64,000 bases of DNA from Lacinutrix sp. WUR7 (GCF_016864015.1 NZ_CP045067.1:593001-657000); one strand, 5' to 3'. Positions 9,412-19,561 are shown, numbered from the stretch's first letter. Notes: a model not told the origin generated them from the letters alone. Translations and numbers: made by a program.

Positions 9412-10137
9412 TTGTCGAAAATAAAACCATACAAGGATAGCGATTTAGGTAAGAAAGAACAAGTTACCAAAATGTTTGATACGATTTCTAAAGATTATGA
9501 TGGCTTAAATAGAGTTATTTCCTTTGGAATTGATGTTTCATGGCGTAAAAAAGTGGTTGCAATGGTTAAAGAATCGCAGCCAAAAACAATTTTAGACATC
9601 GCTACAGGAACAGGAGACCTTGCTATTAATTTAGCACAAACCAATGCCGAAAAAATTGTTGGATTAGACATAAGTAGCGGTATGCTTAATATTGGTAAAA
9701 CCAAAATTAAAAAACGCGGCTTAGAAAATACTATAGAAATGGTTTTAGGGGACAGTGAAAATATGCCTTTTGAAGACAATTCTTTTGATGCAATAACCGT
9801 GGCTTTTGGTGTTCGAAATTTTGAAACACTAGAAAAAGGACTAAAAGAAATACACCGCGTATTGAAACCACAAGGGACTTTTGTAATATTAGAAACTTCT
9901 ATGCCAACAAAAACACCTTATAAACAAGGGTATAATTTTTACACAAAAAACATTCTTCCTTTAATTGGTAAAATGTTTTCGAAAGATAGAAGTGCCTATA
10001 AATATTTATGCGAATCTGCTTCTGTTTTTCCTTTTGGTGAAGCTTTAAACAATATTTTAAGAGAAACGGGGTTTATTAATGTTACAGATTTCCCTCAAAC
10101 ATTTGGAGTGGCAACCATCTATAAATCGTCAAAATAA
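9412..10137 (+). CDS. menG: Demethylmenaquinone methyltransferase (MenG/UbiE)
   Basis: Last step of menaquinone synthesis: SAM-dependent C-methylation of demethylmenaquinone. At 241 residues it is of normal length. The SAM motif [25 protein letters not shown], and the UbiE signature [13 protein letters not shown] plus a C-terminal [11 protein letters not shown] are visible. The start codon appears to be TTG (9412); no ATG lies near and the TAGTTTTG promoter element sits just upstream. porT begins 4 nt after the stop, so the two are co-transcribed. Confidence 0.94.
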   Translation: MSKIKPYKDSDLGKKEQVTKMFDTISKDYDGLNRVISFGIDVSWRKKVVAMVKESQPKTILDIATGTGDLAINLAQTNAEKIVGLDISSGMLNIGKTKIKKRGLENTIEMVLGDSENMPFEDNSFDAITVAFGVRNFETLEKGLKEIHRVLKPQGTFVILETSMPTKTPYKQGYNFYTKNILPLIGKMFSKDRSAYKYLCESASVFPFGEALNNILRETGFINVTDFPQTFGVATIYKSSK

Positions 10138-10140
10138 TAT

Positions 10141-10854
10141 ATGAAAAATATACTTGTCTTAATAATCACTTTTTTTGTTTTTCAAACAGCATCGGCTCAA
10201 TTATTTAGTAAAGAGCGAATAAAAAACAATGAAAACATAGATAAAGCGCGCTTAAGTTATGGGTACTTTCTTGGTTTTAATAGCTATGATTTTAATTTTG
10301 ACTACTACGAAAACAAAAAAGACATTCAAGTAGAAACAAGTACCGGTTTTAATGTAGGACTTATTGGAAACTTAAGAATTAACGATTATGTAGATATACG
10401 ATTAGAACCAGGTTTATCTATAACTTCTAGAAATTTAATTTATGACGAAAGTTATTTTGATGGTACAGAATTTACAGATGCAGATTTAATTAGAGAAGTG
10501 AAATCTACCTATATCCACATTCCTTTATTAATAAAACTATCTACAAAACGACTAAATAACTTTAAACCTTTTATTGTTGGTGGAATCTCTACAGCATTAA
10601 ACCTTTCTAGTAATCAAGACAATCCGGATGATAATTCTGCTGGTGAATTTAGAATGAAAAAAAATAACCTGTTTTACGAAATTGGTTTTGGTATTGATTT
10701 CTATTTGTACTTTTTCAAGTTTACACCATCCGTTCGTGGAATCTTTGCGTTTAATGATGAAATGGTTCCAGATGTTGATCCTAATAGTCCGTGGACAGGA
10801 AATGTTTCCAGTATGCAAACTAGAGGATTGTTTATCAACTTGACTTTTCAATAA
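10141..10854 (+). CDS. porT: PorT-family outer-membrane beta-barrel protein of the type IX secretion/gliding machinery
   Basis: 237 residues with a signal peptide (MKNILVLIITFFVFQTASA, then Q) and alternating beta-strand pattern ending in an aromatic residue (GLFINLTFQ), as expected for a small outer-membrane barrel. The family pattern (FNVGLIGNLRINDYVDIRLEPGL...YIHIPLLIKLS...KPFIVGGISTAL) is that of PorT (SprT in gliding flavobacteria), needed for T9SS export, and the tight linkage to menG is, to my knowledge, common in Flavobacteriaceae. Other PorT-like barrels exist, so assignment as the T9SS component rests on this context. Confidence 0.78.
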   Translation: MKNILVLIITFFVFQTASAQLFSKERIKNNENIDKARLSYGYFLGFNSYDFNFDYYENKKDIQVETSTGFNVGLIGNLRINDYVDIRLEPGLSITSRNLIYDESYFDGTEFTDADLIREVKSTYIHIPLLIKLSTKRLNNFKPFIVGGISTALNLSSNQDNPDDNSAGEFRMKKNNLFYEIGFGIDFYLYFFKFTPSVRGIFAFNDEMVPDVDPNSPWTGNVSSMQTRGLFINLTFQ

Positions 10855-10856
10855 AC

Positions 10857-10953
10857 CGCGACCGCCACTGAATACTGAGACTGCGACTGAATACTGCCAC
10901 TGCGACTGAATACTGCCACTGCCACTGAATACTGCCACTGCGACTGAATACTT
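10857..10953. repeat. 19-bp tandem repeat, about five copies
   Basis: The 11-mer ACTGAATACTG starts at 10867, 10886, 10905, 10924 and 10943, exactly 19 nt apart, separated by GC-rich spacers of the kind CCACTGCG. The block fills the whole space between porT and the convergent methyltransferase gene, immediately after the porT stop. It is not CRISPR-like because the units abut without unique spacers. Confidence 0.9.
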
Positions 10954-11679
10954 TTACCCCCTCTTAAACTCGCTCAACAAAATAGCAGTAGCTGTGGCCA
11001 CGTTTAAACTTTCCGTTGCTTGAAGTTGTCCGAACCTTGGAATACTAATTCGTTTCGTTACTAGCGCTTCAACAGCAGGAGAAATACCATTCGCTTCGTT
11101 ACCTAAAACTAAAACACCTTGATTTGGCAATTCACTTTTATACACGTTTTCGCCATCCATAAAAGCACCAAAAACATTGGTATTACTTTCCTTTAGAAAA
11201 GTCTCTAAATTTAAATAATTCACGTTAACTCTCGTTATCGACCCCATGGTTGCTTGAATTACTTTCGGATTATAACAATCTACAGTAGCAGTACTACAAA
11301 CCAAATCTGCAACGCCAAACCAATCACACAGTCTAATAATAGTTCCTAAGTTTCCAGGATCTCTTACATCATCGAGAGCTACAATCAGATTATTATTATT
11401 ATTACGCACTGGACTTGTATCTGGAATTTTAAAAATAGCTAAAGCTTTATTTGGCGTAGTTAGAAAACTGATTTTTTTTAATTCCTTTTCTGTAATAATA
11501 GTTTCTTCATTAAGGTCCATATTAAAAGACGCTGTAGTAAAAATATGCTGCAGTTTTAAAGAAGAATGCAATAGTTCTTTTATCGTTTTTAAACCTTCAG
11601 CTACAAACAAGCCTTCTTGCTGTCTATACTTTTTTTGCTTTAAACTAGTTATTAATTTTATTTGGCTTTTGGTTAACAT
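10954..11679 (-). CDS. TrmH/SpoU-family RNA 2'-O-methyltransferase
   Basis: 241 residues. The N-terminal substrate-binding part (LTKSQIKLITSLKQKKYRQQEGLFVAEGLKTIKELL) is typical of the rRNA Gm2251/TsnR-like branch. The C-terminal SPOUT knot has motif 1 (ALDDVRDPGNLGTIIRLCDWFG), motif 2 (LVLGNEANGIS) and motif 3 (ISIPRFGQLQATESLNVATATAILL). It methylates ribose 2'-OH in tRNA or rRNA; the target base cannot be assigned. It is convergent with porT across the 19-bp repeat and divergent from tamL. Confidence 0.9.
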   Translation of the reverse strand: MLTKSQIKLITSLKQKKYRQQEGLFVAEGLKTIKELLHSSLKLQHIFTTASFNMDLNEETIITEKELKKISFLTTPNKALAIFKIPDTSPVRNNNNNLIVALDDVRDPGNLGTIIRLCDWFGVADLVCSTATVDCYNPKVIQATMGSITRVNVNYLNLETFLKESNTNVFGAFMDGENVYKSELPNQGVLVLGNEANGISPAVEALVTKRISIPRFGQLQATESLNVATATAILLSEFKRG

Positions 11680-11782
11680 GTAAATAATGTATTTTTGAAA
11701 CTATAAAAAGGTTTTTACTGGCTAAAGATGAAACCTTAAATTCATTAAAACAAAATTAGTATTAATTTATCACATAATATTC

Positions 11783-14302
11783 TTGAAATTACAACCCTTT
11801 AAAATAGTATTACTTGTATGCCTTGCAGTATTTTTCACTTCTTGTGATGCCGTTAAAAGAGTTGGAGAAAACGAGCACTTACTAGTGAATAACACTATTT
11901 TAGTAAATAACAAAAAAGTAAATACAGAAAGAATAAACAACCTCTTATACCAAGCGCCTAATAGAAAACTTTTAGGTATTCCGTTACGTTTACATATTTA
12001 CAATACAGCAAGACCAAACATTGACTCTATTGTAAACGAAAAAATAAACAGAAACCCTAAACGTAAAAAAAGATTAGAAAATTTTCTTTCTAAAAAACAA
12101 TTAGATAATTATTTACAAGCAAAAATAGATTTTAATTCTTGGCTTAAAAAAACGGGGGAAGCACCAGTAATTGTTAATGAGGTAAAAACCAAAAAATCAA
12201 TAAATCAGTTAAAGGCGTATTATTTTAACAATGGTTGGTTTAATGTGAAAGCTTCTGCAAAAACAGACACACTAGGTAATAAAAAAGCAAGGGTAGATTA
12301 CACCGTTACTACTGGTAAAGCATATTTTGTAGACTCACTAACCACATCTATTGATTCTCCTATTTTAGATTCCTTATACAAAACACAAGCGCATAAATCA
12401 CTACTTAAGAAAGAACAGTACAAAACAGTTACTTTCGATAATGAACTGGAGCGTATTACCGAACATTTTAAAAATTCAGGAGTATATCATTTTAGCCAAG
12501 AATACATTTATTTTGAAATGGATTCAATTGAAAACAATCAAAAAGTAAAGGTAGATTTACAAATAAAAAATCGACAAGTAAGAAAACAAGACTCTGCATA
12601 TAGAATTCCTTTTAAGATCTATAACGTAAAAGACGTAAATATCTTCACAACTAGCACTTACGAAAACAGAAACAAAACCATTACTGATACGGTATCCTAC
12701 AATGGATACAATTTATTTAGTATTGGTAAAATGCGCTTTAAGCCTAAAGCTTTAACCGACGCTGTTTTTATTACCCCAAACAGCATTTTTAAAGACATAA
12801 GCAAAACGCGTTCTTACCGACATTTAAGCAACTTGAAAACGTTTAAATATCCAGACATTGAGTATATAGAAAACCCAGACACCACACTTACTGCGAACAT
12901 ATATTTATCCCCTTTAAAGAAATTTAAATTTGGTTTTAGTGCAGAAGTTTCACAAAGCGATATACAAACTGTAGGCTTTGCATTAAACCCAAGTATTTTA
13001 ATGCGAAATGTATTTCGAGGTGCCGAAACACTAGAACTCTCTGCAATTGGATCTATTGGTGCTTCCAAAGACGCATCCAATGATGGCGATCCGTTTTTTG
13101 ATATTAATGAAATAGGTGCAAACCTTAGACTAACTATACCAAGATTATTTTTCCCTTTTAATACTGAAAAAATAATACCTAAACACATGTTTCCAAGCAC
13201 CATAATATCGTTGGCAATGTCTAGTCAGACAAATATTGGTTTAGATAAGCAAACCGTTACTGGAGCTTTTAATTACAAATGGATTCCTAACAAAACAGTA
13301 ACCAACAGATTAGATGTTTTTAATGCACAGTACGTAAGAAACTTAAATACAGGAAATTACTTTAATGTATATGAAACCTCTTATGATAATTTAAATTCTA
13401 TTGCACAAGATCTAAATTACAATACAGACAATACAGATTTAAGCATACCAGATCAAACAAATCTTTTTATCAATGATGTATTAAGCGGAAACACTTCGTT
13501 AGCATCCACAAGTGATGATTATCAAACCATATCGGCTATTAGCGAGCGTAAAGACAGATTAACAGAAAACAATCTTATTTTCTCTTCTAATTACTACTAT
13601 ACACAAGATAGACGTGAAAATTTATTTGATGAAACCTTTTCTATTTTCCGATTTAAATTAGAATTAGCAGGAAATATTTTTTCTGCGGCATCTAGTGCTT
13701 TCGGCTTACAAAAAAACGATAATGACCAATATGAGTTTTTTAATGTCGCATTCTCGCAATATGTAAAAACCGAGTTCGATTATATTCGTCATTGGGATTT
13801 AGGTAAAAAAAATGTGCTTGCTGCAAGAGGTTTTGTTGGAATTGCTATTCCGTATGGCAATTCTACAAACATCCCTTTCTCTAAAAGTTTCTTTGCAGGA
13901 GGAACTAATGATAATCGTGCATGGACCGCTTATAGTCTTGGTCCAGGAAGATCAGGGTCTAACAACGAATTTAATGAAGCAAACCTAAAACTAGCCTTTA
14001 GTTTTGAAAATAGATTTAATGTCTTTGGAGATGTAAACGCTGCACTATTTATAGATGTTGGTAATATCTGGAATGTATTGGATGACGTAGAGGATGACAA
14101 ATCCACCTTCACCAGTTTATCCTCTTTAAAAGACATTGCAATAGGATCTGGTTTTGGTATTAGATATGATTTTGGTTTCGCAGTAGCAAGATTAGACTTA
14201 GGCTTTAAAACCTACAATCCAGCATTAGAAACCAACCGTTGGTTTTCTAACTACAACTTTGGTAAAGCAGTCTATAATATTGGTATTAACTATCCGTTTT
14301 AA
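11783..14302 (+). CDS. tamL: TamL-type lipid-anchored Omp85/BamA-superfamily outer-membrane assembly protein
   Basis: 839 residues with a lipoprotein signal peptide ending FFTSC (Cys21), an N-terminal region of POTRA-like repeats (for example KAYFVDSLTTSI...; YNVKDVNIFTTSTYENR) and a C-terminal barrel whose end (FGKAVYNIGINYPF) has the aromatic terminus of Omp85 proteins. The surface-antigen motif is seen in SFFAGGTNDNRAWTAYSLGPGR, followed by LKLAFSFENRFNVFGDVNAALFIDVGNIW. Lipid-anchored Omp85 paralogues (TamL) are a Bacteroidota trait. The start is a TTG at 11783. No tamB is next to it; fbaA follows after a 121-nt gap. Confidence 0.85.
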   Translation: MKLQPFKIVLLVCLAVFFTSCDAVKRVGENEHLLVNNTILVNNKKVNTERINNLLYQAPNRKLLGIPLRLHIYNTARPNIDSIVNEKINRNPKRKKRLENFLSKKQLDNYLQAKIDFNSWLKKTGEAPVIVNEVKTKKSINQLKAYYFNNGWFNVKASAKTDTLGNKKARVDYTVTTGKAYFVDSLTTSIDSPILDSLYKTQAHKSLLKKEQYKTVTFDNELERITEHFKNSGVYHFSQEYIYFEMDSIENNQKVKVDLQIKNRQVRKQDSAYRIPFKIYNVKDVNIFTTSTYENRNKTITDTVSYNGYNLFSIGKMRFKPKALTDAVFITPNSIFKDISKTRSYRHLSNLKTFKYPDIEYIENPDTTLTANIYLSPLKKFKFGFSAEVSQSDIQTVGFALNPSILMRNVFRGAETLELSAIGSIGASKDASNDGDPFFDINEIGANLRLTIPRLFFPFNTEKIIPKHMFPSTIISLAMSSQTNIGLDKQTVTGAFNYKWIPNKTVTNRLDVFNAQYVRNLNTGNYFNVYETSYDNLNSIAQDLNYNTDNTDLSIPDQTNLFINDVLSGNTSLASTSDDYQTISAISERKDRLTENNLIFSSNYYYTQDRRENLFDETFSIFRFKLELAGNIFSAASSAFGLQKNDNDQYEFFNVAFSQYVKTEFDYIRHWDLGKKNVLAARGFVGIAIPYGNSTNIPFSKSFFAGGTNDNRAWTAYSLGPGRSGSNNEFNEANLKLAFSFENRFNVFGDVNAALFIDVGNIWNVLDDVEDDKSTFTSLSSLKDIAIGSGFGIRYDFGFAVARLDLGFKTYNPALETNRWFSNYNFGKAVYNIGINYPF

Positions 14303-14381
14303 ACCATTCACAACGAAAACGTTATCGTGTTTATTCCTTTAAGAATCTATTCAAACAACTATAATTTATTTAAAAATTACG

Positions 14382-14389
14382 TACTTTTG
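14382..14389 (+). promoter_or_regulatory. fbaA promoter -7 element
   Basis: TACTTTTG, a TAnnTTTG match 34 nt before the fbaA ATG. Confidence 0.55.
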
Positions 14390-14423
14390 AATAAACAAAC
14401 ATTCATCTAAACCAAATAATAAA

Positions 14424-15491
14424 ATGGCACATAATATAAAACCAGGAGTTGCAACAGGTCGTGAAGTACAAGAAATCTTCAAACTAGCGAAAGAAAAAGG
14501 CTTTGCATTACCAGCAGTAAATGTAATTGGCTCTAATAGTATTAATGGTGTTTTAGAAACAGCAGCAGCTTTAAATGCTCCAGTAATCATACAATTTTCT
14601 AATGGCGGAGGAGTATTTAATGCCGGAAAAGGATTAAGTAACGAAAACCAAAAAGCAGCAATTGCAGGAAGCATCGCAGGAGCAAAACACATACACCTAA
14701 TGGCAGAAGCTTATGGTGTTCCAGTAATTTTACACACAGACCATTGTGCAAAAAAATTATTACCATGGATTGATGGTTTATTAGATGCTAGTGAACAACA
14801 TTATAAAGAAACAGGAAAACCTTTATATAGCTCACACATGATAGATTTAAGCGAAGAACCTCTTGAAGAAAACATAGCAATATGTAAAGAGTACCTTGCT
14901 AGAATGAGCAAAATGGGAATGACCCTAGAAATAGAATTAGGTATTACAGGTGGTGAAGAAGATGGCGTAGATAACAGTGATGTAGACGAGTCTAAATTAT
15001 ACACACAACCAGAAGAAGTAGCTTATGCGTATGAAGAATTAAGCAAAGTAAGTGACCAATTTACTATCGCAGCAGCATTTGGTAATGTACATGGTGTTTA
15101 CAAACCAGGTAACGTAAAACTTACTCCAAAAATTCTTAAAAACTCTCAAGAATTTTTATCTAAAAAACACAACCTACCTCATAATCATATCGACTTTGTT
15201 TTTCATGGTGGATCTGGATCTACATTAGAAGAAATTAGAGAAGCAATAGGTTACGGTGTAATAAAAATGAATATCGACACCGACATGCAATACGCTTTCA
15301 TGTCTGGAGTTAGAGATTATATGGCAGAAAAAAAGGACTACTTACAATCACAAATTGGTAACCCAGACGGACCAGAATCTCCAAATAAAAAATATTATGA
15401 TCCACGCGTTTGGTTACGTAAAGGAGAAATCACATTTGTAGAGCGTCTTAAAAGAGCGTTTGAAGATTTAAATAACGTAAATACTCTATAA
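14424..15491 (+). CDS. fbaA: Class II fructose-bisphosphate aldolase
   Basis: Zinc-dependent cleavage/condensation of fructose 1,6-bisphosphate in glycolysis and gluconeogenesis. The 355 residues match the long FbaA subfamily. Metal and catalytic residues are in HTDHCAKKLLPW (Asp106, His107), the LEIELGITGGEEDGVDN loop (Glu), AAFGNVHGVY (His) and FVFHGGSGS (His). It is monocistronic, with its own promoter and a downstream terminator beyond a structured repeat. Confidence 0.96.
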   Translation: MAHNIKPGVATGREVQEIFKLAKEKGFALPAVNVIGSNSINGVLETAAALNAPVIIQFSNGGGVFNAGKGLSNENQKAAIAGSIAGAKHIHLMAEAYGVPVILHTDHCAKKLLPWIDGLLDASEQHYKETGKPLYSSHMIDLSEEPLEENIAICKEYLARMSKMGMTLEIELGITGGEEDGVDNSDVDESKLYTQPEEVAYAYEELSKVSDQFTIAAAFGNVHGVYKPGNVKLTPKILKNSQEFLSKKHNLPHNHIDFVFHGGSGSTLEEIREAIGYGVIKMNIDTDMQYAFMSGVRDYMAEKKDYLQSQIGNPDGPESPNKKYYDPRVWLRKGEITFVERLKRAFEDLNNVNTL

Positions 15492-15500
15492 TATTATTTT

Positions 15501-15593
15501 GGCGTTACCCTACTTCACAAAAGTTTCGTAGGGTCAGGCTGTCACTACTCGCTCTCTGCGAGGAGCTCAAACAAACCGTTCCATCCTTAACAC
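15501..15593 (-). repeat. Structured dispersed repeat, copy 1
   Basis: Runs from GGCGTTACCC to TCCTTAACAC. About 58 nt of it match, with few differences and in opposite orientation, the block at 26820-26877. It contains a CTCGC/GCGAG hairpin (shared with copy 2) and an ACCCTAC/GTAGGGT 7-bp stem that occupies the same place as a different-sequence stem in copy 2. Confidence 0.85.
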
Positions 15594-15616
15594 AAATCAA
15601 GGTAATTAATAAAATA

Positions 15617-15666
15617 AAAAATCCGTTTAAAGAGAATAACCTCAGTACTTAAACGGATTTTTTTAT
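15617..15666 (+). terminator. fbaA terminator
   Basis: AAATCCGTTTAA / TTAAACGGATTT, a 12-bp stem with an 18-nt loop, followed by a T-run. Confidence 0.8.
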
Positions 15667-15729
15667 GCTTTAATATAACAAGAAAACAAGATAGCGACAT
15701 CTATTTTGGAGTTGTATTAATAAAATGAG

Positions 15730-15737
15730 TAATTTTG
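15730..15737 (+). promoter_or_regulatory. accD promoter -7 element
   Basis: TAATTTTG (TAnnTTTG). A TTTTG at about 15704-15708 lies 21 nt upstream and could be the -33 element. Confidence 0.55.
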
Positions 15738-15804
15738 CTTACTTATTTATTTAAAATAAGAACTAACTAAATTAATTTTAGAAAAACTAAAATAGTAAAT
15801 CTAT

Positions 15805-16662
15805 ATGGCTTGGTTTAAAAGAAAAGAAAAAGGTATAACCACCTCTACTCAAGAAAAAAAAGACACCCCAAAAGGCCTTTGGTACAAATCTCCAACAGGT
15901 AAAATAGTAGACGCAAAAGAATTAGAAAAAAACTTTTACGTAAGTCCAGAAGACGGTTACCATGTAAGAATTGGTAGTAATGAATATTTCGAAATACTTT
16001 TTGACGACAATAAATATAAAGAATTAGATGCTAAATTAGAATCTAAAGACCCTTTAAAATTTGAAGACACCAAAAAGTATCCAGACCGTTTAAAGGCAGC
16101 ACAAGAAAAAACAAAACTAAAAGACGCTGTTCGTACAGCTGTTGGAAAATCTAAAGGCAATGATTTAGTTATTGCTGCTATGGATTTTAGTTTTATTGGT
16201 GGATCTATGGGAAGCGTTGTAGGAGAAAAAATAGCTCGTGCAGCAGACTACGCATTAAAAAAGAAACTACCATTCATGATTATCTCTAAATCTGGAGGAG
16301 CAAGAATGATGGAAGCAGCATTATCTTTAATGCAACTAGCAAAAACATCTGTAAAACTGGCACAACTAGCAGACGCAGGAATTCCATACATCTCGCTATG
16401 TACAGATCCAACAACAGGAGGAACAACAGCTTCTTTTGCTATGTTAGGAGACATTAACATTAGCGAACCAGGTGCATTAATTGGTTTTGCTGGACCTCGA
16501 ATTGTAAGAGATACTACAGGAAAAGAATTACCTGAAGGGTTTCAAACTTCAGAGTTTTTATTAGAACATGGTTTTCTAGATTTTATTACACATAGAAAAG
16601 AATTAAAAAATCGTGTAAATCTTTATATAGACTTGGTACAAAACCAACCTATAAGAGCTTAA
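15805..16662 (+). CDS. accD: Acetyl-CoA carboxylase carboxyltransferase subunit beta
   Basis: Transfers the carboxyl group from biotin to acetyl-CoA to give malonyl-CoA, the first step of fatty-acid synthesis, as the partner of AccA. The 285 residues show the crotonase-fold core ([54 protein letters not shown]). Oddity: the N-terminal zinc ribbon that normally has four cysteines (C-x2-C ... C-x2-C) reads [10 protein letters not shown]...[14 protein letters not shown], with no cysteine at any of the four positions although the surrounding ribbon sequence is kept. It has its own promoter and terminator. Confidence 0.95.
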   Translation: MAWFKRKEKGITTSTQEKKDTPKGLWYKSPTGKIVDAKELEKNFYVSPEDGYHVRIGSNEYFEILFDDNKYKELDAKLESKDPLKFEDTKKYPDRLKAAQEKTKLKDAVRTAVGKSKGNDLVIAAMDFSFIGGSMGSVVGEKIARAADYALKKKLPFMIISKSGGARMMEAALSLMQLAKTSVKLAQLADAGIPYISLCTDPTTGGTTASFAMLGDINISEPGALIGFAGPRIVRDTTGKELPEGFQTSEFLLEHGFLDFITHRKELKNRVNLYIDLVQNQPIRA

Positions 16663-16678
16663 ATACGAACACAATAAC

Positions 16679-16719
16679 AAAAAAGACCTTTAAAATAAAA
16701 AATTAAAGGTCTTTTTTGT
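16679..16719 (+). terminator. accD terminator
   Basis: AAAAGACCTTTAA / TTAAAGGTCTTTT stem followed by a T-run, 16 nt after the accD stop. Confidence 0.85.
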
Positions 16720-16749
16720 TATTTATTTAATCAAATAAATAAAAATAAC

Positions 16750-16757
16750 TATATTTG
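16750..16757 (+). promoter_or_regulatory. rpsO promoter -7 element
   Basis: TATATTTG, an exact TAnnTTTG match. A start site near 16764 leaves about 48 nt of leader before the rpsO ATG, room for S15 autoregulation, although no pseudoknot was identified. Confidence 0.6.
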
Positions 16758-16811
16758 CCGCTCGAAAGAAGAGCTTTCGTGTACATAAAAATCATTTACA
16801 ATAATATTAGC

Positions 16812-17081
16812 ATGTATTTAGATCAAAAAGCAAAAGAAGAATTATTCGCAAAACATGGTGGTAACGCAAAAAATACTGGTTCTGCAGAAGGACAGATTGC
16901 ATTATTCACTCACAGAATTGAGCACTTAACACAACACTTAAAAAATAATCGTAAAGATTATAATACAGAGCGTTCGTTAGTAATGTTAGTAGGAAAAAGA
17001 AGAAGCTTACTAGATTACTTAATTAAGAAAGATGTCTTAAGATATCGTGCAATAATTAAAGAATTAGGATTAAGAAAATAA
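16812..17081 (+). CDS. rpsO: 30S ribosomal protein S15
   Basis: Binds 16S rRNA early in assembly of the small subunit platform. From MYLDQKAKEEL the protein is 89 residues, the standard S15 length, with the family signatures GSAEGQIALFTHRIEHLTQHLK and LVGKRRSLLDYLIKKD. An upstream in-frame extension to 16755 was rejected because it would start inside the promoter element. It precedes pnp, the usual arrangement, but with its own terminator. Confidence 0.96.
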   Translation: MYLDQKAKEELFAKHGGNAKNTGSAEGQIALFTHRIEHLTQHLKNNRKDYNTERSLVMLVGKRRSLLDYLIKKDVLRYRAIIKELGLRK

Positions 17082-17095
17082 TCTCAATACAAAGA

Positions 17096-17119
17096 CCACG
17101 CCCAACAGCGTGGTTTTTT
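17096..17119 (+). terminator. rpsO terminator
   Basis: CCACGC / GCGTGG hairpin followed by T6, 14 nt after the rpsO stop. It should separate rpsO from pnp, at least partly. Confidence 0.85.
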
Positions 17120-17246
17120 GGTATATACTAACTCGTTTTGGAAGAGTCTAAACTCCAATATTGAAGAAGCTAAATTACAGTTTTTCATTGGCCACAACAA
17201 CTACACAACACAACTACCAATGTTTAATTAGTATTAAAACTTATTT

Positions 17247-19502
17247 ATGATTCCAAAAGTTTTTAAAGAGGTCATAGACCTAGGTGATGGAAGAGAAATT
17301 TCTATCGAAACCGGAAAATTAGCAAAACAGGCACATGGTTCTGTTGTTGTTCAGTCAGGAAAATGTATGCTATTATGTACAGTTGTTTCCAATTACAAAC
17401 AATCACCAGTAGATTTTTTACCATTAACGGTAGATTATCGCGAAAAATTTGCAGCAGCTGGTCGTTATCCAGGTGGTTTCTTCAAAAGAGAAGCAAGACC
17501 AAGTGATGGTGAAGTATTAACAATGCGTTTAGTAGACAGAGTATTACGTCCGTTATTCCCAAAAGATTACCACTCAGAAGTACAAGTGATGATCCAATTA
17601 ATGTCTCACGATGAAGACGTTATGCCAGATGCAATGGCAGGTTTAGCAGCATCAGCAGCTATTCAATTATCAGATTTCCCTTTTGAATGTGCTATCTCTG
17701 AAGCTAGAGTTGGACGTGTAAACGGAGAATTTGTAATCAACCCAACAAGAGCGCAATTAGCAGAATCTGACATCGACATGATGATTGGAGCAAGTGCTGA
17801 TTCTGTGATGATGGTAGAAGGTGAAATGGATGAAATTTCTGAAGAAGAAATGGCAGACGCAATTAAATTTGCACATGAAGCTATAAAAGTACAATGTGCT
17901 GTTCAAGTAAAATTAGCAGAAGCATTTGGTAAAAAAGAAGTACGTGAGTACGAAGGAGAAAGAGAAGACGCAGATTTAGAGAAGAAAGTTTATGACATGG
18001 CATACGATAAAGTATATGCTATAGCAAAAGCAGGATCCTCTAAACATGAAAGAACTACTGCATTTGCAGAAATTAAAGACGAAATTAAAGCTACTTTTTC
18101 AGAAGAAGAATTAGCCGATTTTGGAGATTTAGTTTCTAAATATTACAGAAAAGCAGAAAAATCTGCTATTAGAAACCTAACCTTAGATGAAGGTTTACGT
18201 TTAGATGGAAGAAAAACTAACGAGATTAGACCAATTTGGTGTGAGGTAGATTATTTACCATCAGTTCATGGTTCTGCAATCTTTACTCGTGGAGAAACAC
18301 AAGCATTAGCTACAGTTACTTTAGGAACATCTAGAGATGCAAACAAAATAGACATGCCATCTTACGAAGGTGAGGAAAATTTCTATTTACATTATAACTT
18401 CCCTCCTTTTTGTACCGGTGAAGCTAGACCATTAAGAGGAACCTCTCGTAGAGAAGTTGGTCATGGTAACTTAGCACAACGTGGTTTAAAAGGAATGATT
18501 CCTGCAGATTGCCCGTATACAGTAAGAGTTGTTTCTGAAGTATTAGAATCTAACGGTTCTTCTTCTATGGCAACGGTTTGTGCAGGTACAATGGCACTTA
18601 TGGATGCTGGGGTACAAATGATAAGACCAGTTTCTGGAATTGCAATGGGATTAATTTCTGATGCTGATTCTGGTAAATTTGCTGTATTATCTGATATTTT
18701 AGGTGATGAAGATCACTTAGGAGATATGGATTTTAAAGTAACAGGTACTACTAAAGGTATTACTGCTTGTCAAATGGATATTAAAGTAAAAGGACTTTCT
18801 TATGATGTATTAGAATCGGCATTAGCGCAAGCTCGTGATGGTCGTTTACACATCTTAGGTAAGTTAACAGATACTATTGCAACTCCTAACGCAGAAGTTA
18901 AAGATCATGCGCCTACAATGGTTACAAGACGTATACCAAACGAATTTATTGGTGCGTTAATTGGACCTGGAGGAAAAGTGATTCAAGAGATGCAAAAAGA
19001 AACAGAGACTACTATCGTTATTAACGAAGACCCTGTGACTGAAGAAGGTATTGTTGAAATATTAGGTGTTGGTAGTAAAGGAATTGATGCTGTTATGGCA
19101 AAAATAGACTCTTTATTATTTAAACCTGAAGTGGGTAGTATTTACGAAGTAAAAGTAATCAAAATGTTAGATTTTGGTGCTGTTGTTGAGTATATGGATG
19201 CTCCAGGAAACGAAGTATTACTTCACGTAAGTGAATTAGCTTGGGAACGTACAGAAAATGTTTCAGATGTTGTAAACATGGGAGACGTTTTTGATGTAAA
19301 ATACTTTGGTATAGACAAACGTACTCGTAAAGAAAAAGTTTCTAGAAAAGCTATTTTACCAAAACCAGAAGGTTTTGTTGAAAGACCACCAAGAGACGAT
19401 AAACGTCCTGCTTCTCGTGATAACAGAGGTTCTCGTGACAATAGAGGTCGTGATAACAGACGTGACGACAGAAAACCAAGAGAAGATAAAAAAGAAGATT
19501 AA
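17247..19502 (+). CDS. pnp: Polyribonucleotide nucleotidyltransferase (PNPase)
   Basis: Phosphate-dependent 3'-to-5' exoribonuclease. The 751 residues contain two RNase PH domains (first: [25 protein letters not shown]; second: [26 protein letters not shown]...[16 protein letters not shown]), a KH domain with the GxxG loop ([15 protein letters not shown]) and an S1 domain ([21 protein letters not shown]...[11 protein letters not shown]). After S1 it ends in a ~35-residue low-complexity tail of RDNRG/RDDRK repeats, presumably disordered and RNA- or protein-binding. Confidence 0.97.
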   Translation: MIPKVFKEVIDLGDGREISIETGKLAKQAHGSVVVQSGKCMLLCTVVSNYKQSPVDFLPLTVDYREKFAAAGRYPGGFFKREARPSDGEVLTMRLVDRVLRPLFPKDYHSEVQVMIQLMSHDEDVMPDAMAGLAASAAIQLSDFPFECAISEARVGRVNGEFVINPTRAQLAESDIDMMIGASADSVMMVEGEMDEISEEEMADAIKFAHEAIKVQCAVQVKLAEAFGKKEVREYEGEREDADLEKKVYDMAYDKVYAIAKAGSSKHERTTAFAEIKDEIKATFSEEELADFGDLVSKYYRKAEKSAIRNLTLDEGLRLDGRKTNEIRPIWCEVDYLPSVHGSAIFTRGETQALATVTLGTSRDANKIDMPSYEGEENFYLHYNFPPFCTGEARPLRGTSRREVGHGNLAQRGLKGMIPADCPYTVRVVSEVLESNGSSSMATVCAGTMALMDAGVQMIRPVSGIAMGLISDADSGKFAVLSDILGDEDHLGDMDFKVTGTTKGITACQMDIKVKGLSYDVLESALAQARDGRLHILGKLTDTIATPNAEVKDHAPTMVTRRIPNEFIGALIGPGGKVIQEMQKETETTIVINEDPVTEEGIVEILGVGSKGIDAVMAKIDSLLFKPEVGSIYEVKVIKMLDFGAVVEYMDAPGNEVLLHVSELAWERTENVSDVVNMGDVFDVKYFGIDKRTRKEKVSRKAILPKPEGFVERPPRDDKRPASRDNRGSRDNRGRDNRRDDRKPREDKKED

Positions 19503-19528
19503 TTCTTTTTCACTCTTAATATATTTAA

Positions 19529-19561
19529 AAGCCCATCAAAAATTTGATGGGCTTTTTTTTA
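19529..19561 (+). terminator. pnp terminator
   Basis: AAGCCCATCAAA / TTTGATGGGCTT, a 12-bp stem, followed by T8. It lies before the recombinase gene and insulates the accessory region from pnp transcription. Confidence 0.9.

Larger units (their letters stand above)
15492..15804. other. fbaA-accD intergenic region (no gene)
   Basis: This 313-bp gap holds, in order, a structured dispersed repeat (15501-15593), a rho-independent terminator (15617-15666) and the accD promoter (-7 at 15730-15737). No coding frame is evident. Confidence 0.8.

Noticed and set aside
10857-10953. CRISPR array
   Set aside because: The 19-bp units abut directly, with no unique spacers and no cas genes.
16755-16811. 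N-terminal extension of S15
   Set aside because: It would start within the TATATTTG promoter element. The family start is MYLDQKAK.
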